Source: Sessilibacter corallicola (GTDB lineage: Bacteria; Pseudomonadota; Gammaproteobacteria; Pseudomonadales; Cellvibrionaceae). From it: 64,000 nucleotides of DNA. Below the pieces are notes generated by a model that saw only the letters and a list, made by a program, of their open reading frames with translations, made no database searches and was not told the DNA's origin. The stretch's first letter is position 1, and each line of letters starts with the position of its first letter. Positions 18,315-25,934 of the stretch are shown here, one piece after another. The translations under genes and the position numbers were made by a program. The stretch is from assembly GCF_021290925.1 (NCBI RefSeq), contig NZ_JAJSLX010000004.1:1-64000 (forward strand). The letters run 5' to 3'.

Positions 18315-18706
18315 TGGGTGGTCGAATGTTGTGAGTTTTGCACCGCGCTGTTTGTCTATTGTTAATGATAGATCATTTTTTGATATTCAATTTTCTTTAT
18401 CAGAATTACCAAAATCTGAGCAAACTTACCTCAGTGGTATTGAGTAAAAAATGTGGTTTAGTAATTGATCTAAATCAGATGCTTGCGGTGTAGAGTTTCG
18501 TATAGACGATCCTAATATTGCCGATTATAAAGATATTCAAATCGACTAATGGATTAATATAAGGTACTTTACGCCGCCTTTATTGGTTCCTTAGTCGTGT
18601 TTTATTGCGTGTACCTTAAAAAATCTCTGCAAGGCGGTATAATCGCGCACTCTCACGGTAAATGATGTTTTTGTTTGTTTGTTCCAAATGGGGCTAGTGA
18701 AAAACC
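18315..18706. other. Divergent promoter region between fliK-like gene and ccmA
   Basis: About 390 bases that must hold promoters for both divergent units. Apart from the FNR/Anr-like palindrome at 18465-18478 I see no other clear operator or RNA. Confidence 0.6.
18465..18478. promoter_or_regulatory. FNR/Anr-like box upstream of ccmA
   Basis: TTGATCTAAATCAG matches the consensus TTGAT-N4-ATCAA at 9 of 10 conserved positions. It lies about 230 bases before the ccmA start and about 150 bases before the fliK-like start. Oxygen-responsive control of cytochrome c maturation by FNR/Anr is known in other proteobacteria, so a role in the ccm operon is plausible but inferred. Confidence 0.5.
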
Positions 18707-19351
18707 TTGTTAGATTTAAGCTTGGAATTGCGTGACTTATCTTGTGAACGAGATGATCGGGTATTATTCGCTGGTCTTTGTGCGCAGTTTAACAGCGGTG
18801 ATGTTGTTCAAATTGAAGGCCCTAACGGCAGCGGCAAAACCACATTACTGAAGGTTTTGACGACCATATCAAACGACTACCGTGGCGAAATCTACTGGGA
18901 CCGAAAGCCATTCTCCCAATCAAAGTTCGAATTCTTATCTCAATTGCTGTTTCTCGGCCACTTACCCGGCATAAAGAAAGCACTTTCCCCTGTTGAAAAC
19001 TTGCTCTGGTACCAACGAATTTCTGGTGAGGTATCGAAAGATCGAATTTTCTCAGCGCTCACCCAGGTTGGCTTAGCGGGTTACGAAGACGTGCCGTGTT
19101 ATCAATTATCGGCAGGCCAGCACCGACGTGTCGCCTTGTCTCGACTTTATCTCGATCCGTCACCGGTTTGGATATTGGATGAGCCTTTTACAGCAATCGA
19201 TAAAAAAGGGGTTGCAGCACTTGAGCGCTTGATCGCCGAGCGGGCTGAAAAGGGAGGATTGGTCATTTTAACCACGCATCAAGATATCAATTCACCCTCG
19301 TTAAAGAAAGTGAATTTGCAAGACTTTAATACTGTTGAGGCGCAATCATGA
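18707..19351 (+). CDS. ccmA: Heme exporter ATP-binding subunit CcmA
   Basis: 214 residues from a TTG at 18707; no ATG or GTG is available in frame, and a second TTG lies at 18722. An ABC ATPase with Walker A GPNGSGKT (residues 38-45), signature LSAGQ, Walker B VWILDEP and the switch histidine in TTHQD. With CcmB it forms the ATPase module of the CcmABCD complex. That complex releases holo-CcmE carrying heme for cytochrome c maturation in the periplasm. First gene of ccmABCDEFG; it overlaps ccmB by four bases. Confidence 0.95.
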   Translation: MLDLSLELRDLSCERDDRVLFAGLCAQFNSGDVVQIEGPNGSGKTTLLKVLTTISNDYRGEIYWDRKPFSQSKFEFLSQLLFLGHLPGIKKALSPVENLLWYQRISGEVSKDRIFSALTQVGLAGYEDVPCYQLSAGQHRRVALSRLYLDPSPVWILDEPFTAIDKKGVAALERLIAERAEKGGLVILTTHQDINSPSLKKVNLQDFNTVEAQS

Positions 19352-20094
19352 GTTCAAAGCCTCAATCGGTTGGCGAAACCCGTGCCGAATCACCGCAAGC
19401 GCAGAGTTTGAGTAACGTTGGCTTATTTTCTGGATTTGTCGCCGTTTTCAAACGCGATTTAACTTTGGCCTACAGAAACCAGGGCGAATTGTTCAACCCT
19501 CTGACGTTTTTCTTGATTGTTATAACGATGGTGCCATTGGGTATAACACCCGACCCAGAAGTTTTGGCAGAATTGGCCCCCGGAATGATTTGGGTAGTTG
19601 CGTTATTGGCAACTCTATTGTCTTTAGATGGTCTATTTAGGTCAGATTTTGAAGACGGTTCATTAGAACAGTTGTTAATCAGTCCGAGCCCCTTGTATTT
19701 GTTGGTGTTGGGCAAGGTCGCGGTGCATTGGCTTGTCACGGGTTTACCGCTGACGTTGTTGGCGCCACTGCTTGGGGTGATGTTGTTTTTACCGGATTCT
19801 GGCTACGGCCCATTGGTTTTATCGTTATTTCTTGGCACCGCGTCTTTGAGCTTAATTGGCTCCATTGGTGCGGCACTGACGGTAGGTTTGAGAAAAGGCG
19901 GGCTGTTGTTGTCTTTAATCATTATGCCGCTGTATTCACCCATACTTATTTTTGGGGCAAGCTCTGTAGCCAGCGCCATTGATGGTTTTGGTTATACCAG
20001 TCAAATCGCTGTGCTGGGTGCTTTTTTGTCAATTGCTTTGATTTGCGCGCCGTTTGCTGCCGCTGGTGCATTGCGCGTTAGCGTCAATGGTTAA
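19348..20094 (+). CDS. ccmB: Heme exporter membrane subunit CcmB
   Basis: 248 residues, about 25 longer than usual because of an extra hydrophilic N-terminus. The core begins at VFKRDLTLAYRN, which is the typical start of CcmB. Six membrane segments follow, with the conserved LFRSDFEDGSLEQLL cytoplasmic loop between the second and third. It is the permease partner of CcmA. The ATG overlaps the ccmA stop (ATGA), so translation is coupled. Confidence 0.95.
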   Translation: MSSKPQSVGETRAESPQAQSLSNVGLFSGFVAVFKRDLTLAYRNQGELFNPLTFFLIVITMVPLGITPDPEVLAELAPGMIWVVALLATLLSLDGLFRSDFEDGSLEQLLISPSPLYLLVLGKVAVHWLVTGLPLTLLAPLLGVMLFLPDSGYGPLVLSLFLGTASLSLIGSIGAALTVGLRKGGLLLSLIIMPLYSPILIFGASSVASAIDGFGYTSQIAVLGAFLSIALICAPFAAAGALRVSVNG

Positions 20095-20166
20095 TCGCTA
20101 GGATTAAACCATCGTGTCGCATGGTCGATTATCTCTAGATCGACGTATATTTTAGGAGAATTATGC

Positions 20167-20907
20167 ATGGCCTGGACGTGGTTCCATCAATTCGGTTCAC
20201 CGCGATGGTTTTACGAAAAAACCACGGCGTGGATGCCTTGGCTGTTTGCGCTTTCAATTATATTGCTCATTGTGGGAAGTGCCTGGGGGTTGGGTTTTGC
20301 GCCCTCTGATTCCAAACAAGGCAACAGCTACCGAATTATTTTCATTCATGTTCCGGCCGCGTTTTTAGCTCTTGCGGGCTATTACATCATGGCGATCAGC
20401 GGTGCCATAGGCATGATTTGGAAGACGAAAGTCTCATACTTAGTCATGCGCTCGGCCGCGCCTATCGGTGCTGTGCTAACGTTTGTTTCATTATTTACCG
20501 GCGCCGTTTGGGGGAAGCCGACCTGGGGTACTTGGTGGGTTTGGGATGCACGCATTACCTCGATGTTGATTCTTTTCTTTCTTTATTTGGGTGTTATGGC
20601 TTTGCAAAACGCCTTTAATCACGAAGAGTCAGCTAATAAAGCCAGTGCGATATTGGCGTTAGTTGGAACGGTCAATATCCCTATCATTTATAAGTCGGTT
20701 GATTGGTGGTACACGCTTCATCAGCCTGCAACAATCAAATTTACAGAAGACAGTACGATCGATCCGTCCATGAAATACCCGTTATTGTTGATGGTTGTCG
20801 CGTTCTACGTGCTCTATGCAACGGTTTTGATGATGAGAACTCGTACCGAAATTATTGCCCGTGAACGGAAATCAAAGTGGGTAAAAGAGATGGCGACGGC
20901 GAGTTAG
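20167..20907 (+). CDS. ccmC: Heme handling protein CcmC
   Basis: 246 residues, six membrane segments. The periplasmic tryptophan-rich heme-handling signature WGTWWVWD is at about residues 120-127. The two conserved heme-ligand histidines are in IFIHVPAAF (H61) and TLHQPA. CcmC delivers heme to CcmE. A ribosome-binding site TAGGAG precedes the start, with an alternative ATG two codons upstream. The 72-base gap after ccmB shows no terminator. Confidence 0.96.
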   Translation: MAWTWFHQFGSPRWFYEKTTAWMPWLFALSIILLIVGSAWGLGFAPSDSKQGNSYRIIFIHVPAAFLALAGYYIMAISGAIGMIWKTKVSYLVMRSAAPIGAVLTFVSLFTGAVWGKPTWGTWWVWDARITSMLILFFLYLGVMALQNAFNHEESANKASAILALVGTVNIPIIYKSVDWWYTLHQPATIKFTEDSTIDPSMKYPLLLMVVAFYVLYATVLMMRTRTEIIARERKSKWVKEMATAS

Positions 20908-20967
20908 TTAAGCGCTCATCCGTTGTGCTAATTGTGTTTTAAAATTTACATGCAGTGAGTCTATTTG

Positions 20968-21183
20968 ATGCAATTTCAGTTTGAATCATTGGCTGATTTT
21001 TTTACCATGAGTGGACACGGTCCGTATGTGTGGGCGTGTTACTTTGTAACATTATTAGCTATTGCTTATTTATTAATATCTCCTATTACCGCAAAACGTA
21101 AATTGATCAACGATATTAAAAAACAACAAAGAATCGTAGACGCTCAAAATCAAGATTTGAGTGATCAATCGAAAAGTTGGTAG
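20968..21183 (+). CDS. ccmD: Heme exporter small subunit CcmD
   Basis: 71 residues from the ATG at 20968, preceded by GTGAG. One membrane segment (YVWACYFVTLLAIAYLLI) follows the short conserved motif MSGHGPYVW, and a basic coiled tail comes after. CcmD stabilises the CcmABC-CcmE complex and is needed to release holo-CcmE. The size and operon position match the family. Confidence 0.93.
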   Translation: MQFQFESLADFFTMSGHGPYVWACYFVTLLAIAYLLISPITAKRKLINDIKKQQRIVDAQNQDLSDQSKSW

Positions 21184-21205
21184 CCGTCAATAAGGTTTAG
21201 TTATC

Positions 21206-21670
21206 ATGCACCCCGCTAGAAAGCAGCGTTTGTACATTGTTTTATTCATTGTCGCTTTTGCCTCAATTGCCATTGGTTTAATTGTTTTTGCATTGCGGCA
21301 GAATTTAGACCTCTTTTATCCGCCTTCCAAAATCGCCGCGGGCGAAGCGCCGTTAGAAACGCACATTCGCGCCGGTGGCTGTGTGTTGCCGGGCTCAGTT
21401 GTTCGTTCAACAACAAATCTTGATGTCGAATTTGAAATCACAGACGGCCCAGCAAAAGTGAAGGTCTATTACAGCGGAATCTTGCCTGATTTGTTCGAAG
21501 AGGGCGAGGCCGCCGTTGTCAGCGGTAAGCTCAACCCTGAAGGCCACTTTATGGCCACCCAAGTTCTCGCAAAGCACGATGAAAACTACACGCCGCCTGA
21601 GGTTGCCGATCTTGCAGGCGAAGGCGCGGATCATCAAAAAACGTGCGAGGTGATTTCGTATGATTCCTGA
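21206..21670 (+). CDS. ccmE: Periplasmic heme chaperone CcmE
   Basis: 154 residues. An N-terminal signal anchor (about residues 8-30) is followed by an OB-fold heme-binding domain. The heme-attachment histidine is in LAKHDENYTPPEV (H124), which binds heme covalently before passing it to the CcmFH ligase. The surface segment usually read as GGxVxxGSV is AGGCVLPGSV here, placing an unusual cysteine in the domain. The gene overlaps ccmF by 11 bases. Confidence 0.95.
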   Translation: MHPARKQRLYIVLFIVAFASIAIGLIVFALRQNLDLFYPPSKIAAGEAPLETHIRAGGCVLPGSVVRSTTNLDVEFEITDGPAKVKVYYSGILPDLFEEGEAAVVSGKLNPEGHFMATQVLAKHDENYTPPEVADLAGEGADHQKTCEVISYDS

Positions 21671-23645
21671 GTTGGGTCATTTCAGCTTAATCCTGGCACT
21701 TTTTCTGTGTGTTTTGTTGTCCATTGTTCCGTTAGTGGGTTCGTACACCAATCAAACGGTGCTGATGAAGTCGTCCACTTCATTAGCCAGTGGATTTTTC
21801 GTCTTCACAACCTTGGCTTACATCTGTTTAACCATTGCCTTTGCGCAAGATGATTTTTCGGTTAAATACGTAGCGTCTCATTCCAACACCTTGCTGCCCA
21901 TCTATTACAAGCTGTCTGCGGTTTGGGGTGGTCACGAAGGCTCACTGCTGCTTTGGGCGTGGATGCTTGCCGGTTGGACTTTTGCGATCACGCTATTCAG
22001 TCGTCATTTGCCATTAGAAATGTTCGCGCGGGTTCTATCCGTAATGGGTATGGTCGCAGTGGGCTTTTTGTTATTTACCTTACTCACTTCAAATCCGTTT
22101 GATCGCTTACTGCCTGATCAACCAAGAGAAGGCTCCGATCTAAACCCCTTACTTCAAGACCCAGGCTTTATTTTCCACCCGCCAATGTTGTACATGGGTT
22201 ATGTCGGTTTCTCGGTAGCGTTTGCGTTTGCGATTGCCGCGTTGATGGGTGGTCGTCTTGACAGTGCTTGGGCGCGTTGGTCTCGTCCTTGGACGACCGT
22301 TGCTTGGGTTTCCCTAACCCTAGGTCTAGCTCTTGGCAGTTGGTGGGCGTACTACGAACTCGGCTGGGGCGGCTGGTGGTTTTGGGACCCGGTAGAAAAT
22401 GCTGCCTTTATGCCCTGGTTGGTTGGTACTGCGTTGATTCACTCTTTGGCGGTAACCGAGAAACGAGGTGTGTTTAAAAGCTGGACAATATTGTTGGCAA
22501 TCCTGGCGTTTTCGCTCAGCTTGTTAGGAACGTTTTTGGTTCGCTCCGGGGTGATTACCTCGGTACACGCGTTTGCTACCGATCCGGCTCGTGGTGTCTT
22601 TATTCTCGGCTTCTTGCTGTTTGTTATTGGTGGCTCACTCACCTTGTACGCCTTTAAAGCCCCGCAGGTTAAAAGCGTAAGCCGTTTCTCCTGGTTATCC
22701 CGTGAGTCATTACTGCTCGGAAATAACGTTGTGTTCGTCATTATCACGGCGACTGTATTGTTGGGAACCTTGTACCCAGTGTTTGCCGATATGCTTGGCT
22801 GGGGGCGCGTGTCTGTTGGGCCTCCGTTCTTTAACTTCTTCTTTGTACCGTTGATGTTTATTGTGTGTGTGCTGCTTGGCATTGGGCCGATGGTCGCATG
22901 GAAAAAGTCACCGCTTAAAAACATCGGTGGGTTGTTGTTGAAGCCCCTGACCATCAGCATTGTTATTGGATTGGTGTTTCCGTTTTTGTACGCAGATGAG
23001 TACTCCATTTCGGCGGCGATCAGTGTCATGATTGGCATGTGGGTGGCAACAACGACGTTGGCAGAAGTCATTCACAAAACCCGAAACGCGCCGAGCTTTA
23101 TGGCGGGACTCAAAAAGCTAACGGCCAGTTTTTACGGCATGGTGCTCGCGCACATAGGCGTGGCGATTACCGTGTTAGGTGTTGCTCTGAACACTATTTA
23201 CAGTGATCAGAAAGATTTGCGACTGGCGCCGGGCAGTGTCGTGACAGTTGGTGGTTACGAGTACTTATTTTACGGCGTTAAAGAAGTAAAAGGCCCGAAC
23301 TATATCGCTCAAGAAGGCCGAGTAGAGGTCACCAAAGACGGACGCTTAATTGCCGAACTTAAGCCGCAAAAACGCAATTATTTGTCTGGCGGGAATTCCA
23401 TGACCGAAGCCTCGATCAAAAGTAGTTTTCTCCGCGATATCTACATTTCCCTTGGCGAGCCTTTGCAAGAAGGTGCCTGGGCGGTACGAGTGTATTTCAA
23501 ACCATTCGTGGTTTGGATTTGGCTCGGCGCTATCTTTATGTCGATAGGCGGAATCTTAGCCATTTCTGATAAGCGTTATCGAGCACACGTAAAACGTAAA
23601 CAAGAAAAATTGGCTGCCACCCAAAATTTGGCGGGTGCTAGTTAA
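21660..23645 (+). CDS. ccmF: Cytochrome c heme lyase subunit CcmF
   Basis: 661 residues with about 15 membrane segments. The tryptophan-rich signature WGGWWFWDPVENAAFMPWL is at about residues 236-254, with GGHEGSLLLW earlier and the family-typical LLGTLYP later. CcmF takes heme from CcmE and, with CcmH, ligates it to the CXXCH motif of apocytochromes c. The start overlaps the end of ccmE. Length is normal. Confidence 0.97.
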   Translation: MIPELGHFSLILALFLCVLLSIVPLVGSYTNQTVLMKSSTSLASGFFVFTTLAYICLTIAFAQDDFSVKYVASHSNTLLPIYYKLSAVWGGHEGSLLLWAWMLAGWTFAITLFSRHLPLEMFARVLSVMGMVAVGFLLFTLLTSNPFDRLLPDQPREGSDLNPLLQDPGFIFHPPMLYMGYVGFSVAFAFAIAALMGGRLDSAWARWSRPWTTVAWVSLTLGLALGSWWAYYELGWGGWWFWDPVENAAFMPWLVGTALIHSLAVTEKRGVFKSWTILLAILAFSLSLLGTFLVRSGVITSVHAFATDPARGVFILGFLLFVIGGSLTLYAFKAPQVKSVSRFSWLSRESLLLGNNVVFVIITATVLLGTLYPVFADMLGWGRVSVGPPFFNFFFVPLMFIVCVLLGIGPMVAWKKSPLKNIGGLLLKPLTISIVIGLVFPFLYADEYSISAAISVMIGMWVATTTLAEVIHKTRNAPSFMAGLKKLTASFYGMVLAHIGVAITVLGVALNTIYSDQKDLRLAPGSVVTVGGYEYLFYGVKEVKGPNYIAQEGRVEVTKDGRLIAELKPQKRNYLSGGNSMTEASIKSSFLRDIYISLGEPLQEGAWAVRVYFKPFVVWIWLGAIFMSIGGILAISDKRYRAHVKRKQEKLAATQNLAGAS

Positions 23646-23687
23646 GAGTTAATTGAACCCATTGATACTGTAGGTTAGTAAATCTTT

Positions 23688-24209
23688 ATGAGTAGATGGA
23701 AACTGTTTATACCATTGGCAGTATTTCTTGCGCTTTCGGTTCTGTTTTATCGCGGTTTGTTTTTAGATCCGACGGAATTGCCGAGTGCGCTAATCGATAA
23801 ACCTGTGCCAGAGTTTGAGCTGGCCTCTCTCGGGCAGCCGGGTCAGACGATCGAAAATGAAGATTTACTGGGTAAGCCTTACTTGCTCAATGTTTGGGCC
23901 ACGTGGTGTGTGTCTTGTCGATACGAACATCCCTACTTGATCCAACTGGCCGAGCAGGGCGTGAATATTTATGGCATTAACTACAAAGACGATACCGATG
24001 AGGCTGTGCGGTGGTTGGAGCGGTTAGGTGATCCCTACCAGATGAACATCGTTGATCAGGACGGTCGATTGGGTGTTGATTTGGGGGTGTTTGGTGCTCC
24101 TGAAACTTACGTAGTCGATAGCCAAGGTGTGATTCGTTACAAGCATGTGGGTGTTGTTAATCAAGAAGTATGGCAATCAACAATGGCACCGATTTATTCT
24201 CAATTGTAG
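23688..24209 (+). CDS. ccmG: Thiol:disulfide interchange protein CcmG/DsbE
   Basis: 173 residues. An N-terminal membrane anchor (residues 5-22) is followed by a thioredoxin fold with the active site WCVSC (C74, C77), GINYKDD, and the cis-proline region FGAPETYVVD. It keeps apocytochrome c cysteines reduced for heme attachment, receiving electrons from DsbD/CcdA. It is normally followed by ccmH and ccmI; here the next gene is an unrelated one on the opposite strand. Confidence 0.95.
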   Translation: MSRWKLFIPLAVFLALSVLFYRGLFLDPTELPSALIDKPVPEFELASLGQPGQTIENEDLLGKPYLLNVWATWCVSCRYEHPYLIQLAEQGVNIYGINYKDDTDEAVRWLERLGDPYQMNIVDQDGRLGVDLGVFGAPETYVVDSQGVIRYKHVGVVNQEVWQSTMAPIYSQL

Positions 24210-24238
24210 TTCTGGCCAATTCTAGTTCTGCTCAAGGG
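24207..24238. repeat. Two 16-bp direct repeats at the end of ccmG
   Basis: TAGTTCTGGCCAATTC and TAGTTCTGCTCAAGGG are adjacent, sharing the first eight bases. The first T-A-G is the ccmG stop codon. Confidence 0.5.
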
Positions 24239-24256
24239 TAATTTAGTACGCAATAC

Positions 24257-24294
24257 AACGCTAAGTTGTGCGATTCAAACAGCAACTTAGCGTT
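24257..24294. terminator. Perfect 12-bp hairpin between ccmG and the acetyltransferase gene
   Basis: AACGCTAAGTTG pairs exactly with CAACTTAGCGTT over a 14-base loop, 47 bases after ccmG and 30 bases before the convergent gene's stop. The right arm runs into TTTTC. It is a likely terminator for both directions, stronger for ccm. Confidence 0.75.
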
Positions 24295-24324
24295 TTCAAT
24301 CTAAACCTCTCCCAATACGATCAA

Positions 24325-24825
24325 TTATCCTCGGCTAATTATTTTGGCTGGAATTCCCGCAACCGTTAGGTCAGATTCGACCGGTTTTGTAACAACCGCA
24401 TTCGCACCTACTTGAACATTATCGCCAATGGTTAAGGGCCCCAATACTTTTGCGCCTGCGCCGAGATCCACGTGATAGCCTAAATCCACTTTCCCCGCTA
24501 AAGTCACTTGCTGAAAAATAAGGCAATTCGGCCCAATGGTAGAATCTGGGTGAATGACGATGCCGTGTGGATGAGGTAATAATAAACCGCCGCCAATTTG
24601 GCAATTAAGATCAATCTCTGCGCCACAGACAACACTCCAGAATCGATGCCTAATTACGCATGTTTTCATGAGAATTTTGCTGAGCACGCCGCCCTTATTT
24701 TTCAAAGATTGATAATTGCGAATGGACTTTAATAGTTTTCGGCTTGGGTCCCAAAAACGACGAGGTTTTTCTCGGTCCCACATTGGCGTTTGCCAATCAA
24801 CAGGTTGCCTAACTCTATCATCCAT
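24325..24825 (-). CDS. Hexapeptide-repeat O-acetyltransferase (serine acetyltransferase-like)
   Basis: 166 residues. The left-handed beta-helix begins around residue 65 with hexapeptides (IDLNCQIGGGLLLPHPHG, VIHPDSTIGPNCLIFQQVTL, VGANAVV) and ends AGIPAKIISRG. The two histidine-containing turns and the QQVTLAG loop are those of the CysE-like branch. It lacks the helical N-terminal domain of true CysE, which is about 270 residues. Short homologues of this type usually sit in polysaccharide loci and acetylate sugars, so the acceptor is open. It is a single gene with no sugar genes beside it. Acetyl-CoA is the expected donor. Confidence 0.85.
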   Translation of the reverse strand: MDDRVRQPVDWQTPMWDREKPRRFWDPSRKLLKSIRNYQSLKNKGGVLSKILMKTCVIRHRFWSVVCGAEIDLNCQIGGGLLLPHPHGIVIHPDSTIGPNCLIFQQVTLAGKVDLGYHVDLGAGAKVLGPLTIGDNVQVGANAVVTKPVESDLTVAGIPAKIISRG

Positions 24826-25359
24826 TAGAAGTGTTACCTCATATAAGCTACATCATATATTAGATATTAAATTCGCTAGCAAAAATAGCAAATAAAAACT
24901 GACAAAAATTAGGTGTACAACTCAAATTTGAACATTCTGTTATCGTAATATTAGTATGAGTTTTTGTTCAAAAAGATTTTCAATTCTCTTTTTAATTATA
25001 CAGCTTATTTACAAACCTATTTTAAAGACAAAGAATTGATTGTGACTTCTGTTTAGGTGCTTAAGTACCCAGGTGTTTAAGTGTTTAGGTACATAGCTGT
25101 TTAGATGCTTAGAAAGCTAAATGAACAATTTGCCAGAGAAGTTTATTTGAGAGGGTCGCCTGAAAAGATTGCTGGCAATAACCGTAGGGATTGAATAAAA
25201 ACAAAGGTGGAGTATTTGTCAAAGATGAATTTAAATACACTTAATCCATTCACCTAATACGCACGAAATAAAATCACTCGCTTAAAGGAAAAATGTGTTG
25301 CACGTCCTTGTGCTGAAAAATCTGTGTGTTGAAAAATAGTACTCGTTGTAGAGTATTTA
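24826..25359. other. AT-rich intergenic region with an 8-bp tandem array
   Basis: About 530 bases between the acetyltransferase start and the bphO stop, both on the minus strand. The only structure I see is the array at 25051-25114. No clear terminator for bphP-bphO is visible. Confidence 0.5.
25051..25114. repeat. Degenerate 8-bp tandem array, eight units
   Basis: Successive 8-mers read GTTTAGGT, GCTTAAGT, ACCCAGGT, GTTTAAGT, GTTTAGGT, ACATAGCT, GTTTAGAT, GCTTAGAA. The consensus is roughly GTTTAGGT. The unit is not a multiple of three and no frame uses it. Confidence 0.7.
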
Positions 25360-25914
25360 TCAGTGACTTGTAAACTCGATTTGCTTTAACGCAATATCAA
25401 AGTTTTGGAACGTCATTAATGCTGATTCGATTAATACATTGCTAGGGTGTGAATCAATGTTGATTGAATTTATAGCGTTTAATAAAGATTGCCATTGGTA
25501 TTCATTGGTTGTAATCGAAAAAAATCCAACAGGCAAATCAGCGTTCATTCTTTTAATGGAATTAGACATCACGGTCGCGCCGGCTTTCGATCCGTGAAAT
25601 ACATACAGCGCGCCGAGTAACGAAAATTCGTCTTGTATCCATGATGTGTTAAAAACGGGTAATTCTTGAGTGTTAATATCGAGCAGCGTTAAATCGTCGG
25701 TTAATCGTACGCACTCATGCTCCAGAGAAAAGCTTGGCCACAGGTTGAGTTCCTTTCGTATTCCTTCAATAGACGATACAGCACTAAAGTAACAACTCAG
25801 CACTTTAGCGTAAGCATCGTGAGAAATTTCCCTAGAAAACAAGCGTCTCAATGCTGGATTTACGTGCAGTGAGTTATGGGCATGGTTGGTTTTGTCTATT
25901 AAATAATTATGCAT
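25360..25914 (-). CDS. bphO: Biliverdin-producing heme oxygenase (BphO type)
   Basis: 184 residues from the ATG at 25914 (a TTG two codons earlier is in frame). The family pattern is visible as HNSLHVNPALRRLFS near the N-terminus, supplying the probable proximal heme histidine, and LLGALYVFHGSKAGATVM near residue 105, the distal helix with its glycines. The enzyme opens heme to biliverdin, the chromophore of bacteriophytochromes. It lies 20 bases downstream of bphP on the same strand, so the two are surely co-transcribed. The order bphP-bphO is the reverse of the bphO-bphP order known from Pseudomonas. Similarity to the family is moderate, but context makes the call strong. Confidence 0.85.
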   Translation of the reverse strand: MHNYLIDKTNHAHNSLHVNPALRRLFSREISHDAYAKVLSCYFSAVSSIEGIRKELNLWPSFSLEHECVRLTDDLTLLDINTQELPVFNTSWIQDEFSLLGALYVFHGSKAGATVMSNSIKRMNADLPVGFFSITTNEYQWQSLLNAINSINIDSHPSNVLIESALMTFQNFDIALKQIEFTSH

Positions 25915-25934
25915 AATCAATTACAGACTCACTA

